Source: Aralia elata
Lineage: Eukaryota; Streptophyta; Magnoliopsida; Apiales; Araliaceae
Length of the DNA stretch: 64,000 nucleotides
Direction: 5' to 3'
Assembly: GCA_034770075.1 (NCBI GenBank)
Contig: CM068382.1
Coordinates: forward strand, 8,140,685-8,204,684
The position numbers and the translations under genes were made by a program. This document shows, one piece after another, positions 1 through 10,614 of this stretch. The notes beneath the pieces are model-generated. The model ran no database searches. It saw only the letters and a list, made by a program, of their open reading frames with translations, and was not told the origin of the DNA. Numbering within the stretch: the stretch's first letter is position 1; the number at the start of each line of letters is the position of its first letter.

Positions 1-1114
1 ATGGCCTTGAAAATTATGATAATCACCATTTTACCTTAATTTCATATATCAATATATATATAGAGAGAATTGATATTTCCGCAGCCTATTTTGATATTTC
101 CGAAATAGATCCCACATCCAAATTAAAACTGTCCAATTTGCTCCTAGTTGTTACAACACCCAATTCCTCTCTCTTCTAGCTTTTGCGGTTTATATTCTCT
201 CTCTAACCTCCATAACTATCCCAGTCTATCCTCTTTCAACCCAATCTCACTCCTCAGTAGAGAAGTTGTCTTTCCTCCGAAAAACTATTTTGTGGATGGA
301 AGAACACACAAATTTTGAACAGAATAATCTAATCCAATCCATATGATAAATTACTCATACATACATGCATCTACTCCCTCCGTAAAAACTCCTCTACACA
401 TGCTTCCAATTCAAATCCGATGATTCTATTTCTAGATTCACTTCTCTCTCTATTAAATTACTCAAATAGTAGTTACAGCGGTAAGCCATGGCTCTTCTAC
501 CACCGCCAACGGTGATCTGCGATGGCTCATCGATAATCACCATTTTATCTCAATTTTATATACACGTTATATTCTTTATAATTGAAACACTTATCTTTTG
601 ACATGTAACATGGAATTCTACCATTATTAAAACTAGAGAAATCGGACAATTTTCTTAGATTAACACTTGTGTTATTTGATAAAATAAAAACAAAAAACAA
701 AAACAGATCACCGAGAACTATTTAGTAAAGTGCAACAATGATCGCCAATGATAATTAAATATTTTTTAAAAAAAGAAAATCTGAGAAGCAATTATTAAAT
801 GGAAGCACGGCTAAAATCAAAAGAAACCCTTGAAGAAAAAGAACAAAATTGAAATGAAAAAGCAAAGTCCGCTGAAGAAAGTTGAAATGAGGTGGTACTG
901 TTCTTGTTGTTTTTCCTTTTGTGAGACCTTGCCGAAGCAGCTGATATCTTCTTTGAATCACCACCCGCCATGTGTTTTGATGAGTGAAGTAAATATTACA
1001 GACACCTTAAAAGACTTATGATATATATATATATAAAGGGCGTATGTGTCTTAGACACACAAAATTTTACAAGATTATACAAAGTAATACATATTTTTAT
1101 TTTTTTATACTAAT

Positions 1115-1617
1115 TGTTGGGGTGTAATTTATGGGGCCCAGATGATATGGTGGGTCGCGGTTCACGTGAAGAAAGCCTCTCTACGTGGGGGTCTGTTTTA
1201 GCAGTAGGAGTAATTTAAGGAATCTATAGATTCCTGAAAATATTAAATTCCTGATCCTAAGGTAGGTGTCAGGACATACTTCGACTTCTTTTTTTAAAGA
1301 ATTTTAGTCTAATCCCATTAAGGAATCTGCTCTAATGAAGAGTTCTACTTACTATACGGGGATACGCATGACGTTGGCGAGGTGTGATCACTATAAATAC
1401 AAGGCCAAAACATTATTTCAGAGGTAATCATCTTTTTACAGCACCAGAGTACTATTAAGCCTCCATTGTTAAACCTTGTTCAGCCTGTACTTATTCTCAC
1501 ACCGGAACTATCCCCCGACGCCCCAGGCCGTCAGCTCTCTGAGTGTGGTTTCGTTTCTGTGCAAGACTGGACGCGCTATTAGTGATTGAAGCGCGTGGAC
1601 GAATCTTGGCGTTAACA
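1115..1617 (+). mobile_element. LTR copy in array unit 1
   Basis: A 503-bp segment starting TGTTGGGG and ending GTTAACA, preceded by CTAAT and followed at once by ttggcgctagaaggaggg, which has the TGG start and position of a primer-binding site. It holds a TATA box (tataaata, 1392-1399). Equivalent copies are at 3948-4450, 6798-7299 and, interrupted, at 10246-13979. No polypurine tract is seen upstream, which fits this being a 5' LTR next to flanking DNA. Confidence 0.8.
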
Positions 1618-1641
1618 TTGGCGCTAGAAGGAGGGCCCTAA

Positions 1642-1905
1642 ATGCTGTTTCAATTTACAATCACCCACATATTCAGTAGGAAACGTGTGAGGCGAATGCA
1701 GTTTCTCACCAGGAAAGAATTTCGGTCAATCCCACTACGCAAATTAGGGGCTCAGTCAAGGGCCGGCTCGGACCACGCTCCAATTAAAATTATGATGGCA
1801 ATGTATTCTCAAGGCGTGATAATCAACCTCATCTCCGAGTCGATCAACCATGACGAGCAGGAAGCCTCACGCATAAAAGTTAAGTGGTTCTCTTTTATTA
1901 AATGA
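1642..1905 (+). CDS. Short ORF after the primer-binding site, unit 1 (hypothetical)
   Basis: An 87-codon ORF starting 24 bases after the LTR end, basic in its first half (KRVRRMQFLTRKEFRS), with no recognised domain. It stays open at the same place in units 2 and 3 and is broken in the fourth copy near 14005-14270. It does not resemble gag, protease or reverse transcriptase. It may be a 5' remnant of the element's coding region or a chance ORF kept by recent duplication. Confidence 0.2.
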   Translation: MLFQFTITHIFSRKRVRRMQFLTRKEFRSIPLRKLGAQSRAGSDHAPIKIMMAMYSQGVIINLISESINHDEQEASRIKVKWFSFIK

Positions 1906-2531
1906 TAAAATTAACATGATTATCAGTATCGTTTTACCAATAATATAAATTTCATACAGAACCCATTGTTGCATTATGTATCATGTAAATCAATTTCTTT
2001 TATTCACATTAATACATCATACCCATGTGACTATTATTAGTTGACAGTGCATGCGGGACCCATATCATTCATCTTTAATACTTTAGACTTATATTCAAGT
2101 GACATCATCGCATCCTACCAAGTCAAGTTAGTATAATGCCTACTTATTTTAAAGGTAATGAATTAATATGACAGTTATTCGTAATATCCTGGTGCCACAT
2201 TAAAATATTTTGAATAATTTGATATGTGTATAAGATTAAACTAACTATTAATAGTAATTGTAGTCATGACATTTATGGTGAGCCTTTGGTGGTTAAAATG
2301 ACCTAAAGAGATATTATTAATATATATAGTAAATTGGGCCCTTCAAATGTTATGATTTGACTTGATCTTGATTATTAGAAATTAACATATTCGGGGTTAA
2401 ATTTTTTTTGGCAATATAGTTGGGATCATTAACATTATTCATAATTAAGTTTTAAGTATCATAACTTGAACATTTAGTGCGATTATCTTTGCAAGAAAAT
2501 ATGCACATGTACATGTATATAAATATATATA

Positions 2532-2790
2532 CTCCCATCTGTCATCAAAAGGATGAAAAAAGTACAATTTGCACATATATTAAGAAAAGTAAAAGTTGAA
2601 GAAAGAGAATTTTTTTAAATTTATCCTTAGTAATCCCACAAGATTATATACTGTGATGAGTACTTTTAGTTGTTTATACTAATGGACCCACCAAATAATA
2701 TATATTTATTATTCACTTTATGTACTTTATCTCATACTTTTAAGGACAAAAAAAATATACTTTTAATCATCATTCTAGGGACGGAGGAAG
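2532..2790. mobile_element. Stowaway-type MITE in unit 1
   Basis: Bounded by TA on both sides. The left end is CTCCCATCTGTCATCAAAAG and the right end reads cattctagggacggaggaag, the inverted counterpart typical of Tc1/mariner-derived Stowaway MITEs. It is about 259 bp and non-coding, and recurs at 5379-5638. Confidence 0.75.
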
Positions 2791-3947
2791 TATATATTAC
2801 ATAGACAATGTCAATGGCCTTGAAAATTATGATAATCACCATTTTACCTCAATTTCATATATCAATATATATAGAGAGAGAATTGATATTTCCGCAGCCT
2901 ATTTTGATATTTCCGTAATAGATCCCACATCCAAATTAAAACTGTCCAATTTGCTCCTAGTTGTTACAACACCCAATTCCTCTCTCTTCTAGCTTTTGCG
3001 GTTTATATTCTCTCTCTAACCTCCACAACTATCCCAGTCTATCCTCTTTCAACCCAATCTCACTCCTCAATAGAGAAGTTGTCTTTCCTCCGAAAAACTA
3101 TTTTGTGGATGGAAGAACACACAAATTTTGAACAGAATAATCTAATCCAATCCATATGATAAATTACTCATACATACATGCATCTACTCCCTCCATAAAA
3201 ACTCCCCTATACATGCATCCAATTCAAATCCGATGATTCTATTTCTAGATTCACTTCTCTCTCTATTAAATTACTCAAATAGTAGTTACAGCGGTAAGCC
3301 ATGGCTCTTCCACCACCGCCAACGGTGATCTGCGATGGCTCATCGATAATCACCATTTTACCTCAATTTTATATACACGTTATATTCTTTATAATTGAAA
3401 CACTTATCTTTTGACATGTAACATGGAATTCTACCATTATTAAAACCAGAGAAATCGGACAATTTTCTTAGATTAACACTTGTGTTATTTGATAAAATAA
3501 AAACAAAAAACAAAAACAGATCACCGAGAACTATTTACTAAAGTGCAACAATGATCGCCAATGATAATTAAATATTTTTTAAAAAAAGAAAATCTAAGAA
3601 GCAATTATTAAATGGAAGCACAGCTAAAATCAAAAGAAACCCTTGAAGAAAAAGAACAAAATTGAAATGAAAAAGCAAAGTCAATTGAAGAAAGTTGAAA
3701 TGAGGTGGTACTATTCTTGTTGTTTTTCCTTTTGTGAGACCTTGCCGAAGCAGCTGATATCTTCTTTGAATCACCACCAGCCATGTGTTTTGATCAGTGA
3801 AGTAAATATTACAGACACCGCTTAAAAGTCTTATGATATATCTATATATATATATATATATATATAAAAGGGTGTACGTGTCTTAGACACACAAAATTTT
3901 ATAAGATTATACAAAGTAATACGTATTTTTATTTTTTTTATACTAAT

Positions 3948-4450
3948 TGTTGGGGTGTGATTTATGGGGCCCAGATGAGATGGTGGGTCGCGGTTCGCGT
4001 GAATAAAGCCTCTCCATGTGGGGGTCCGTTTTAGCAGTTGGAGTAATTTAAGGAATCTATAGATTCTTGAAAATATTAAATTCCTGATCCTAAGGTAGGT
4101 GTCAGGACATAATTCGACTTCTTTTTTTAAGGAGTTTCAGTCTAATCCCATTAAGGAATCTGATCTAATGAAGAGTTCTACTTACTATACGGGGATATGC
4201 ATGACGTTGGCGAGGTGTGATCACTATAAATACAAGGCCAAAACCTTATTTCAGAGGTAATTATCTTTTTACAGCACCAGAGTACTATTAAGCCTCCATT
4301 GTTAAATCTTGTTCAGTCTGTACTTATTCTCACACCGGAACTATCCCCCGACGCCACAGGCCGTCAGCTCTCTGAGTGTGGTTTCGTTTCTGTGCAAGAC
4401 TAGACGCGCTATTAGTGATTGAAGCGCGTGTACGAATCTTGGCGTTAACA
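3948..4450 (+). mobile_element. LTR copy in array unit 2
   Basis: A 503-bp LTR with TGTT...AACA ends, preceded by CTAAT and followed by the same TTGGCGCTAGAAGGAGG primer-binding-like motif as unit 1. The TATA motif actataaatacaagg and the gtaatcttttacagcac-type leader are conserved. Confidence 0.8.
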
Positions 4451-4474
4451 TTGGCGCTAGAAGGAGGGTCCTAA

Positions 4475-4738
4475 ATGTTGTTTCAATTTTCAATCACCCA
4501 TATATTCATTAGGAGACGTGTGAGGCGAATGCAGTTTCTCACCAGAGAAGAATTTCGGTCAATTCCACTACGCAAATTAGGGGCTCAATCAAAGGCCGAC
4601 TCGGACCACGCTCCAATTAAAATTATGGTGGCTATGTATTCTCAAGGCGTCATAATCAACCTCATCTCCGAGTCGATCAATCATGACGAGCCGGAAGCCT
4701 CACGCATAAAAGCTAAGTGGTTCTCTTTTATTAAATGA
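4475..4738 (+). CDS. Short ORF after the primer-binding site, unit 2 (hypothetical)
   Basis: Equivalent 87-codon ORF, starting ATGTTG and ending in the same place as in unit 1. Several differences from unit 1 change amino acids, so there is no sign of strong protein constraint. Confidence 0.2.
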   Translation: MLFQFSITHIFIRRRVRRMQFLTREEFRSIPLRKLGAQSKADSDHAPIKIMVAMYSQGVIINLISESINHDEPEASRIKAKWFSFIK

Positions 4739-5378
4739 TAAAATTAACATGATTATCGGTATCACTTTACCAATAATATAAATTTCATACAGAACCCATT
4801 GTTGCATTATGTATCATGTAAATCAATTTCTTTTATTCACATTAATACATCATACCCATGTGACTATTATTAGTTGACAGTGCATGCGGGACCCATATCA
4901 TTCATCTTTAATACTTTAGACTTATATTCAAGTGACATCATCGCATCCTACCAAGTCAAGTTAGTATAATGCCTACTTATTTTAAAGGTAATGAATTAAT
5001 ATGACAGTTATTCGAAATATCCTGGTGCCACATTAAAATATTTTGAATAATTTGATATGTATATAAGATTAAACTAACTATTAATAGTAATTGTAGTTAT
5101 GACATTTATGGTGAGCCTTTGGTGGTTAAAATGACCTAAAGAGATATTATTAATATATATATATATATATATAGTAAATTGGGCCCTTCAAATGTTATGA
5201 TTTGACTTGATCTGGATTGTTAGAAATTAACATATTCGGGGTTAAATTTTTTTTTTGGCAATATAGTTGGGATCATTAACATTATTCATAATTAAGTTTT
5301 AAGTATCATAACTTGAACATTTAGTGCGATTATCTTTGCAAGAAAATATGCACATGTACATGTATATAAATATATATA

Positions 5379-5638
5379 CTCCCATCTGTCATCAAAAGGA
5401 TGAAAAAAGTACAATTTGCACATATATTAAGAAAAGTAAAAGTTGAAGAAAGAGAATTTTTTTTAAATTTATCCTTAGTGATCCCACAAAATTATATACT
5501 GTGATGAGTACTTTTAGTTGTTTATACTAATGGACCCATCAAATAACATATATTTATTATTCACTTTATGTACTTTATCTCATACTTTTAAGGGCAAAAA
5601 AAATATACTTTTAATCATCATTCTAGGGACGGAGGGAG
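5379..5638. mobile_element. Stowaway-type MITE in unit 2
   Basis: Same element as in unit 1, with TA on both sides. The right end here is ggacggagggag, a better match to the mariner-type consensus than the unit 1 copy. Confidence 0.75.
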
Positions 5639-6672
5639 TATATATTACATAGACAATGTCAATGGCCTTGAAAATTATGATAATCACCATTTTACCTCAA
5701 TTTCATATATCAATATATAGAAAGAGAGAATTGATATTTTCGCAGCCTATTTTGATATTTCCGCAATAGATCCCACATCCAAATTAAAACTGTCCAATTT
5801 GCTCCTAGTTGTTACAACACCCAATTCCTCTCTCTTCTAGCTTTTGCGATTTATATTCTCTTTCTAACCTCCACAACTATCCCAGTCTATCCTCTTTCAA
5901 CCCAATCTCACTCCTCAGTAGAGAAGTTGTCTTTCCTTAGAAAAACTATTTTGTGGATGGAAGAACACACAAATTTTGAACAAAATAATCTAATCCAATC
6001 CATATGATAAATTACTCATACATACATGCATCTACTCCCTCCGTAAAAACTCCCCTATACATGCATCCAATTCAAATCCGATGATTCTATTTCTAGATTC
6101 ACTTCTCTCTCTTAAATTACTTAAATAGTAGCTACAGCGGTAAGCCATAGCTCTTCCACCACCGCCAACGGTGATCTGCGATGGCTCATCGATAATCACC
6201 ATTTTACCTCAATTTTATATACACGTTATATTCTTTATAATTGAAATACTGATCTTTTGACATGTAACATGGAATTCTACCACAATTAAAACCAGAGAAA
6301 TCGGACAATTTCCTTAGATTAACATTTATGTTATTTGATAAAATAAAAACAAAAACAGATCACCGAGAACTATTTACTAAAGTGCAACAATGATCGCCAA
6401 TAATAATTAAATATTTTTTTTAAAAAGAAAATCTTAGAAGCAATTATTAAATGGAAGCACAGTTAAAATCAAAAGACACCGTTGAAGAAAAAGAACAAAA
6501 TTGAAATGAAAAAGCAAAGTCAGTTGAAGAAAGTTGAAATGAGTTGTTACTGTTTTTGTTGTTTTTCCTTGTGTGAGACCTTGCTGAAGCAGCTGATATC
6601 TTCTTTGAATCACCACCCGCCATGTGTTTTGATGAGTGAAGTAAATATTACAGACACCGCTTAAAAGACTTA

Positions 6673-6719
<47 letters not shown>

Positions 6720-6797
6720 GGGTGTACGTGTCTTAGACACACAAAATTTTATAAGATTATACAAAGTAATACGTATTTTAATTTTTTTTATACTAAT

Positions 6798-7299
6798 TGT
6801 TGGGGCGTGATTTATGGGACCCAGATGATATGGTGGGTCGCGGTTCACGTGAAGAAAGCCTCTCCACGTAGGGGTCAGTTTTAGCAGTTGGAGTAATTTA
6901 AGGAATCTATAGATTCTTGACAATATTAAATTCCTGATCCTAAGGTAGGTGTCAGGACATAATTCGACTTCTTTTTTAAGGAGTTTTAGTCTAATCCCAT
7001 TAAGGAATCTGATCTAATGAAGAGTTCTACTTACTATACGGGGATATGCCTGACGTTGGCGAGGTGTGATCACTATAAATACAAGGCCAAAACCTTATTT
7101 CAGAGGTAATCATCTTTTTACAGCACCAGAGTACTATTAAGCCTCCATTGTTAAATCTTGTTGAGCCTGTACTTATTCTCACAACGGAACTATCCCCCGA
7201 CGCCCCAGGCCGTCAGCTCTCTGAGTGTGGTTTTGTTTCTGTGCAAGATTGGATGCGCTATTAGTGATTGAAGCGCGTGGACGAATCTTGGCGTTAACA
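6798..7299 (+). mobile_element. LTR copy in array unit 3
   Basis: A 502-bp LTR with the same termini, TATA box and following primer-binding-like site as units 1 and 2. The upstream CTAAT is also retained, as expected if flank and LTR were duplicated together. Confidence 0.8.
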
Positions 7300-7323
7300 T
7301 TGGCGCTAGAAGGAGGGCCCTAA

Positions 7324-7587
7324 GTGCTGTTTCAATTTTCAATCACCCACATATTCAGTAGGAGACGTGTGAAGCGAATGCAGTTTCTCACCAGGAAAGA
7401 ATTTCGGTCAATCCCACTACGCAAATTAGGGGCTCAGTCAAGGGCCGGCTCGGACCATGCTCCAATTAAAATTATGATGGCAATGTATTCTCAAGGCGTC
7501 ATAATCAACCTCATCTCCGAGTCGATCAACCATGACGAGCAGGAAGCCTCACGCATAAAAGCTAAGTGGTTCTCTTTTATTAAATGA
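7324..7587 (+). CDS. Short ORF after the primer-binding site, unit 3 (hypothetical)
   Basis: Equivalent 87-codon reading frame, but its first codon is GTG instead of ATG, so a plant ribosome would probably not start here. The next in-frame ATG lies about 18 codons in. This argues against a conserved protein. Confidence 0.15.
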   Translation: MLFQFSITHIFSRRRVKRMQFLTRKEFRSIPLRKLGAQSRAGSDHAPIKIMMAMYSQGVIINLISESINHDEQEASRIKAKWFSFIK

Positions 7588-8220
7588 TAAAATTAACATG
7601 ATTATCGGTATCACTTTACCAATAATATAAATTTCATACAGAACCCATTGTTGCATTATGTATCATGTAAATCAATTTCTTTTATTCACATTAATACATC
7701 ATACCCATGTGACTATTATTAGTTGACAGTGCATGCGGGACCCATATCATTCATCTTTAATACTTTAGACTTATATTCAAGTGACATCATCGCATCCTAC
7801 TAAGTCAAGTTAGTATAATGCCTACTTATTTTAAAGGTAATGAATTAATATGACAGTTATTCGAAATATCCTGGTGCCACATTAAAATATTTTGAATAAT
7901 TTGATATGTATATAAGATTAAACTAACTATTAATAGTAATTGTAGTTATGACATTTATGGTGAGCCTTTGGTGGTTAAAATGACCTAAAGAGATATTATT
8001 AATATATATATATAGTAAATTGGGCCCTTCAAATGTTATGATTTGACTTGATCTGGATTATTAGAAATTAACATATTCGGGGTTAAATTTTTTTTTTTGG
8101 CAATATAGTTGGGATCATTAACATTATTCATAATTAAGTTTTAAGTATCATAACTTGAACATTTAGTGCGATTATCTTTGCAAGAAAATATGCACATGTA
8201 CATGTATATAAATATATATA

Positions 8221-8437
8221 CTCCCATCTGTCATCAAAAGGATGAAAAAGTACAATTTGCACATATATTAAGAAAAGTAAAAGTTGAAGAAAGAGAATTT
8301 TTTTTAAATTTATCCTTAGTGATCCCACAAGATTATATACTGTGATGAGTACTTTTAGTTGTTTATACTAATGGACCCACCAAATAACATATATTTATTA
8401 TTCACTTTATGTACTTTATCTCATACTTTTAAGGACA
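8221..8437. mobile_element. Truncated Stowaway-type MITE in unit 3
   Basis: Left end intact (ctcccatctgtcatcaaaag). The element breaks off after cttttaaggaca and continues into array flank sequence, so the right end was lost in the deletion joining units 3 and 4. Confidence 0.65.
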
Positions 8438-8793
8438 ATTTCATATATCAATATATATATATATATAGACAATATATATAGAGAGATAATTGATATTTCT
8501 GCAGCCTATTTTGATATTTCCGCAATAGACCCCACATCCAAATTAAAACTGTCCAATTTACTCCTAGTTGTTACAACACCCAATTCCTCTCTCTTCTAGC
8601 TTTTACGGTTTATATTCTCTCTCTAACCTCCACAACTATCCCAGTCTATCCTCCTTCAACCCAATCTCACTCCTCAGTAGAGAAGTTGTCTTTCCTCCGA
8701 AAAACTATTTTGTGGATGGAAGAACACATAAATTTTGAACAGAATAATCTAATCCAATCCATATGATAAATTACTCATACATACATGCATCTA
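8438..8793 (+). repeat. Fourth array unit, left flank portion
   Basis: Matches the start of units 1-3 (tttcatatatca onward, including the gatatttc-rich segment and the catccaattcaaat stretch). It ends at the TA (8792-8793) before the CTCCCTCCGT end of a mariner-like element. The rest of this unit resumes at about 10221, immediately before the LTR at 10246. Confidence 0.8.
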
Positions 8794-10218
8794 CTCCCTC
8801 CGTAAAAACTCCCCTATACATGCATCCAATTCAAATTCGATGATTCTATTTCTAGATTCACTTCTCTCTATTAAATTACTCAAATAGTAGTTACAGCGGT
8901 AAGCCATGGCTCTTCCATGTTCTAGTTCGGGGACCATTTTAATTCAACAAGATAACGCAAGGCCACATTTGAATATAAATGATACAGAGTTACTTGAAGC
9001 TGTGAGAAAGGCTGAATTAGATGTTCAGTTATTTTGTCAACCTCCAAACAGCCCAGATATGAACGTTTTAGATCTTGGTTTCTCTAGAGCTATTGATTCT
9101 CTTCAACATCAAGAAGCTCGAACAACAATTGATGAGTTTATTTCAGCTATGGAGCATGCTTTTGACATATTTCCATCCAAGGAATTAAACAATATGTTTT
9201 TGACATTGCAATCATGTATGGTTGAGGTGATGAGAAATTTTGGTGGGAATAACTATAAGATTCCTCACATGAACAAGGATAATTTGATCAGAAATGGACA
9301 ACTTCCAGTATGCATTGACTGTGATTTTGAAGTAGTTAATGAAGCCAAGGCATCTCTGTTGAACTCTCACTAGTCATGTTTCCTTTTCTATTCTGTTTGC
9401 AATTTGTATTTGTTGCTTCATTTTGAAAGTTAATGCAGAAAAGCCAGAATTCCTCTGTGTTATCAATGAATTCAATTTTTTCATCATTGCAGCTAATACA
9501 ACACTTGAAAGCTGAAAATGACAAAATTCCTTTTCAAAATTCTTTTTCTGCAATGAAAATTCATGATGTTGGTACAACTACTAAAAATCATTCCTCGCTT
9601 TCCCATCGCTACATGAATCCATTGAACCAGAAAATTGCAAAGGACATTTAATAAAACAACAAAAGTTATTGAAACCATAGAGTAGCTAATGAGACATTTG
9701 CTAACTTTTTCGACTAAAATAATTTGGGAAACTAAATTTTCAACATTTTACAAACTGTAAGTTGACGATGTTGTGCTGGAGAAATGAATCTTTCCTCTTT
9801 GGGTGTTGAATTCAAATCAAGTAATGGCTTCACTAGACGATCTTGTGCCGGAGAAATGAATCCTTCATCTTTTGGTGTTGAATTCAAATTATTTGTCGTG
9901 GTTGCTTTAGTGAAACATTAGAAATAGTTTAAGAGTAAAAAAATTGTCGGTACAATTGTCTTTTATACACAAAATATGTTAAACTAGTAAAGCCTAAAAA
10001 GTTGAATTCTTTTATTAAGAATACAAAAACATTAAATGTGGTGATAAAAAATAATGACGTTGAATGTTGTTTCTTCAAAAAAAAGTAATGGTTGAATATT
10101 TATTATAAGGGCATAAAAGTAAAACAATGAACCAACTAAATTTTATAAATAGTAAGTAACCTATATATTGGGACATCCCAAAATGGAAAATCAGCCTATA
10201 ACTATGGGACGGAGGGAG
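8794..10218 (+). mobile_element. Deletion derivative of a mariner-like element
   Basis: A 1425-bp element flanked by TA (8792-8793 and 10219-10220). The left end is CTCCCTCCGTAAAAACTCC; the right end, read on the minus strand, is CTCCCTCCGTCCCATAGTT, sharing the first ten bases. It encodes only the C-terminal part of a plant mariner transposase (8906-9373), so it cannot move itself. The tail (9380-10200) is AT-rich and contains two related ~85-base blocks near 9760-9890 (gtgctggagaaatgaatc / gtgccggagaaatgaatc). Confidence 0.7.
8906..9373 (+). pseudogene. Mariner-like transposase, C-terminal fragment
   Basis: A 155-codon ORF matching the C-terminal half of plant mariner-like (DD39D) transposases. 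IQQDNARPHL holds the second catalytic aspartate and PPNSPDMNVLDLGF the third; the spacing looks normal for plant MLEs. The N-terminal DNA-binding helix-turn-helix and the first aspartate are missing. The ATG lies in sequence shared with array units 1-3 (gccatggctcttcc), so the start is probably a deletion junction and not the native start. Confidence 0.85.
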
Positions 10219-10614
10219 TATGTATTTTTATTTTTTTATACTAATTGTTAGGGTGTGATTTATGGGGTCCAGATGATATGGTGGGCCGCGGTTTACGTAA
10301 AGTAAGCCTCCCCACGTGGGAATCCGTTTTAGCAGTTGGACTAATTTAAGGAATCTATAGATTCCTGGCAATATTAAATCCCTGATCCTAAGGTAAGTGT
10401 CAGGACATAATTCGACTTCCCTTTTTTAAGGAGTTTCAGTCTAATCCCATTACGAAATCTGACCTAATGAAGAGTCCTACTTACTATACGGGGATAGGCA
10501 TGACGTTGGGAAGGTGTGATCACTATAAATACAAAGCCAAAACCCCATTTCAGAGGTAATAATCTTTTTACAGCACTAAAGCATTAAGCCTTCATTGTTA
10601 AACCTTGTTCAACT

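Larger units (their letters stand above)
1..2812 (+). repeat. Tandem array unit 1 (about 2.8 kb)
   Basis: First of three near-identical head-to-tail units. The start motif atggccttgaaaattatgat recurs at 2814 and 5662, giving periods of 2813 and 2848 bp. In order the unit holds flanking DNA (1-1114, with a CTCCCTCCGT mariner-like end at 374), an LTR (1115-1617), a primer-binding-like site, a short ORF (1642-1905), 5' internal retrotransposon sequence to about 2125, then sequence absent from the parental element that includes a Stowaway-type MITE (2532-2790). Small ORFs near 755-1021 recur in every unit and look non-coding. Confidence 0.9.
2813..5660 (+). repeat. Tandem array unit 2 (about 2.85 kb)
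   Basis: Second unit with the same order as unit 1. It differs by scattered substitutions and by the length of TA runs (around 3840-3866 and 5152-5173). The LTR is at 3948-4450, the ORF at 4475-4738 and the MITE at 5379-5638. The high similarity implies recent duplication or ongoing homogenisation. Confidence 0.9.
5661..8437 (+). repeat. Tandem array unit 3 (about 2.78 kb), 3' truncated
   Basis: Third unit. Its LTR is at 6798-7299 and its ORF at 7324-7587. It ends inside its Stowaway MITE at about 8437, where sequence jumps directly into the flank part of a fourth unit, losing the MITE 3' end and the first ~40 bases of the next unit. A long TA run sits at about 6674-6715. Confidence 0.88.

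Noticed and set aside
755..1021. Overlapping ORFs on both strands, repeated in each array unit
   Set aside because: Both strands are open because the sequence is low-complexity; no domain, no start context, and frames differ in length between units.
6648..6923. 91-codon minus-strand ORF with a run of Ile-Tyr
   Set aside because: The run is a translation of the TA microsatellite; the rest is LTR sequence with no conserved frame in sister units.
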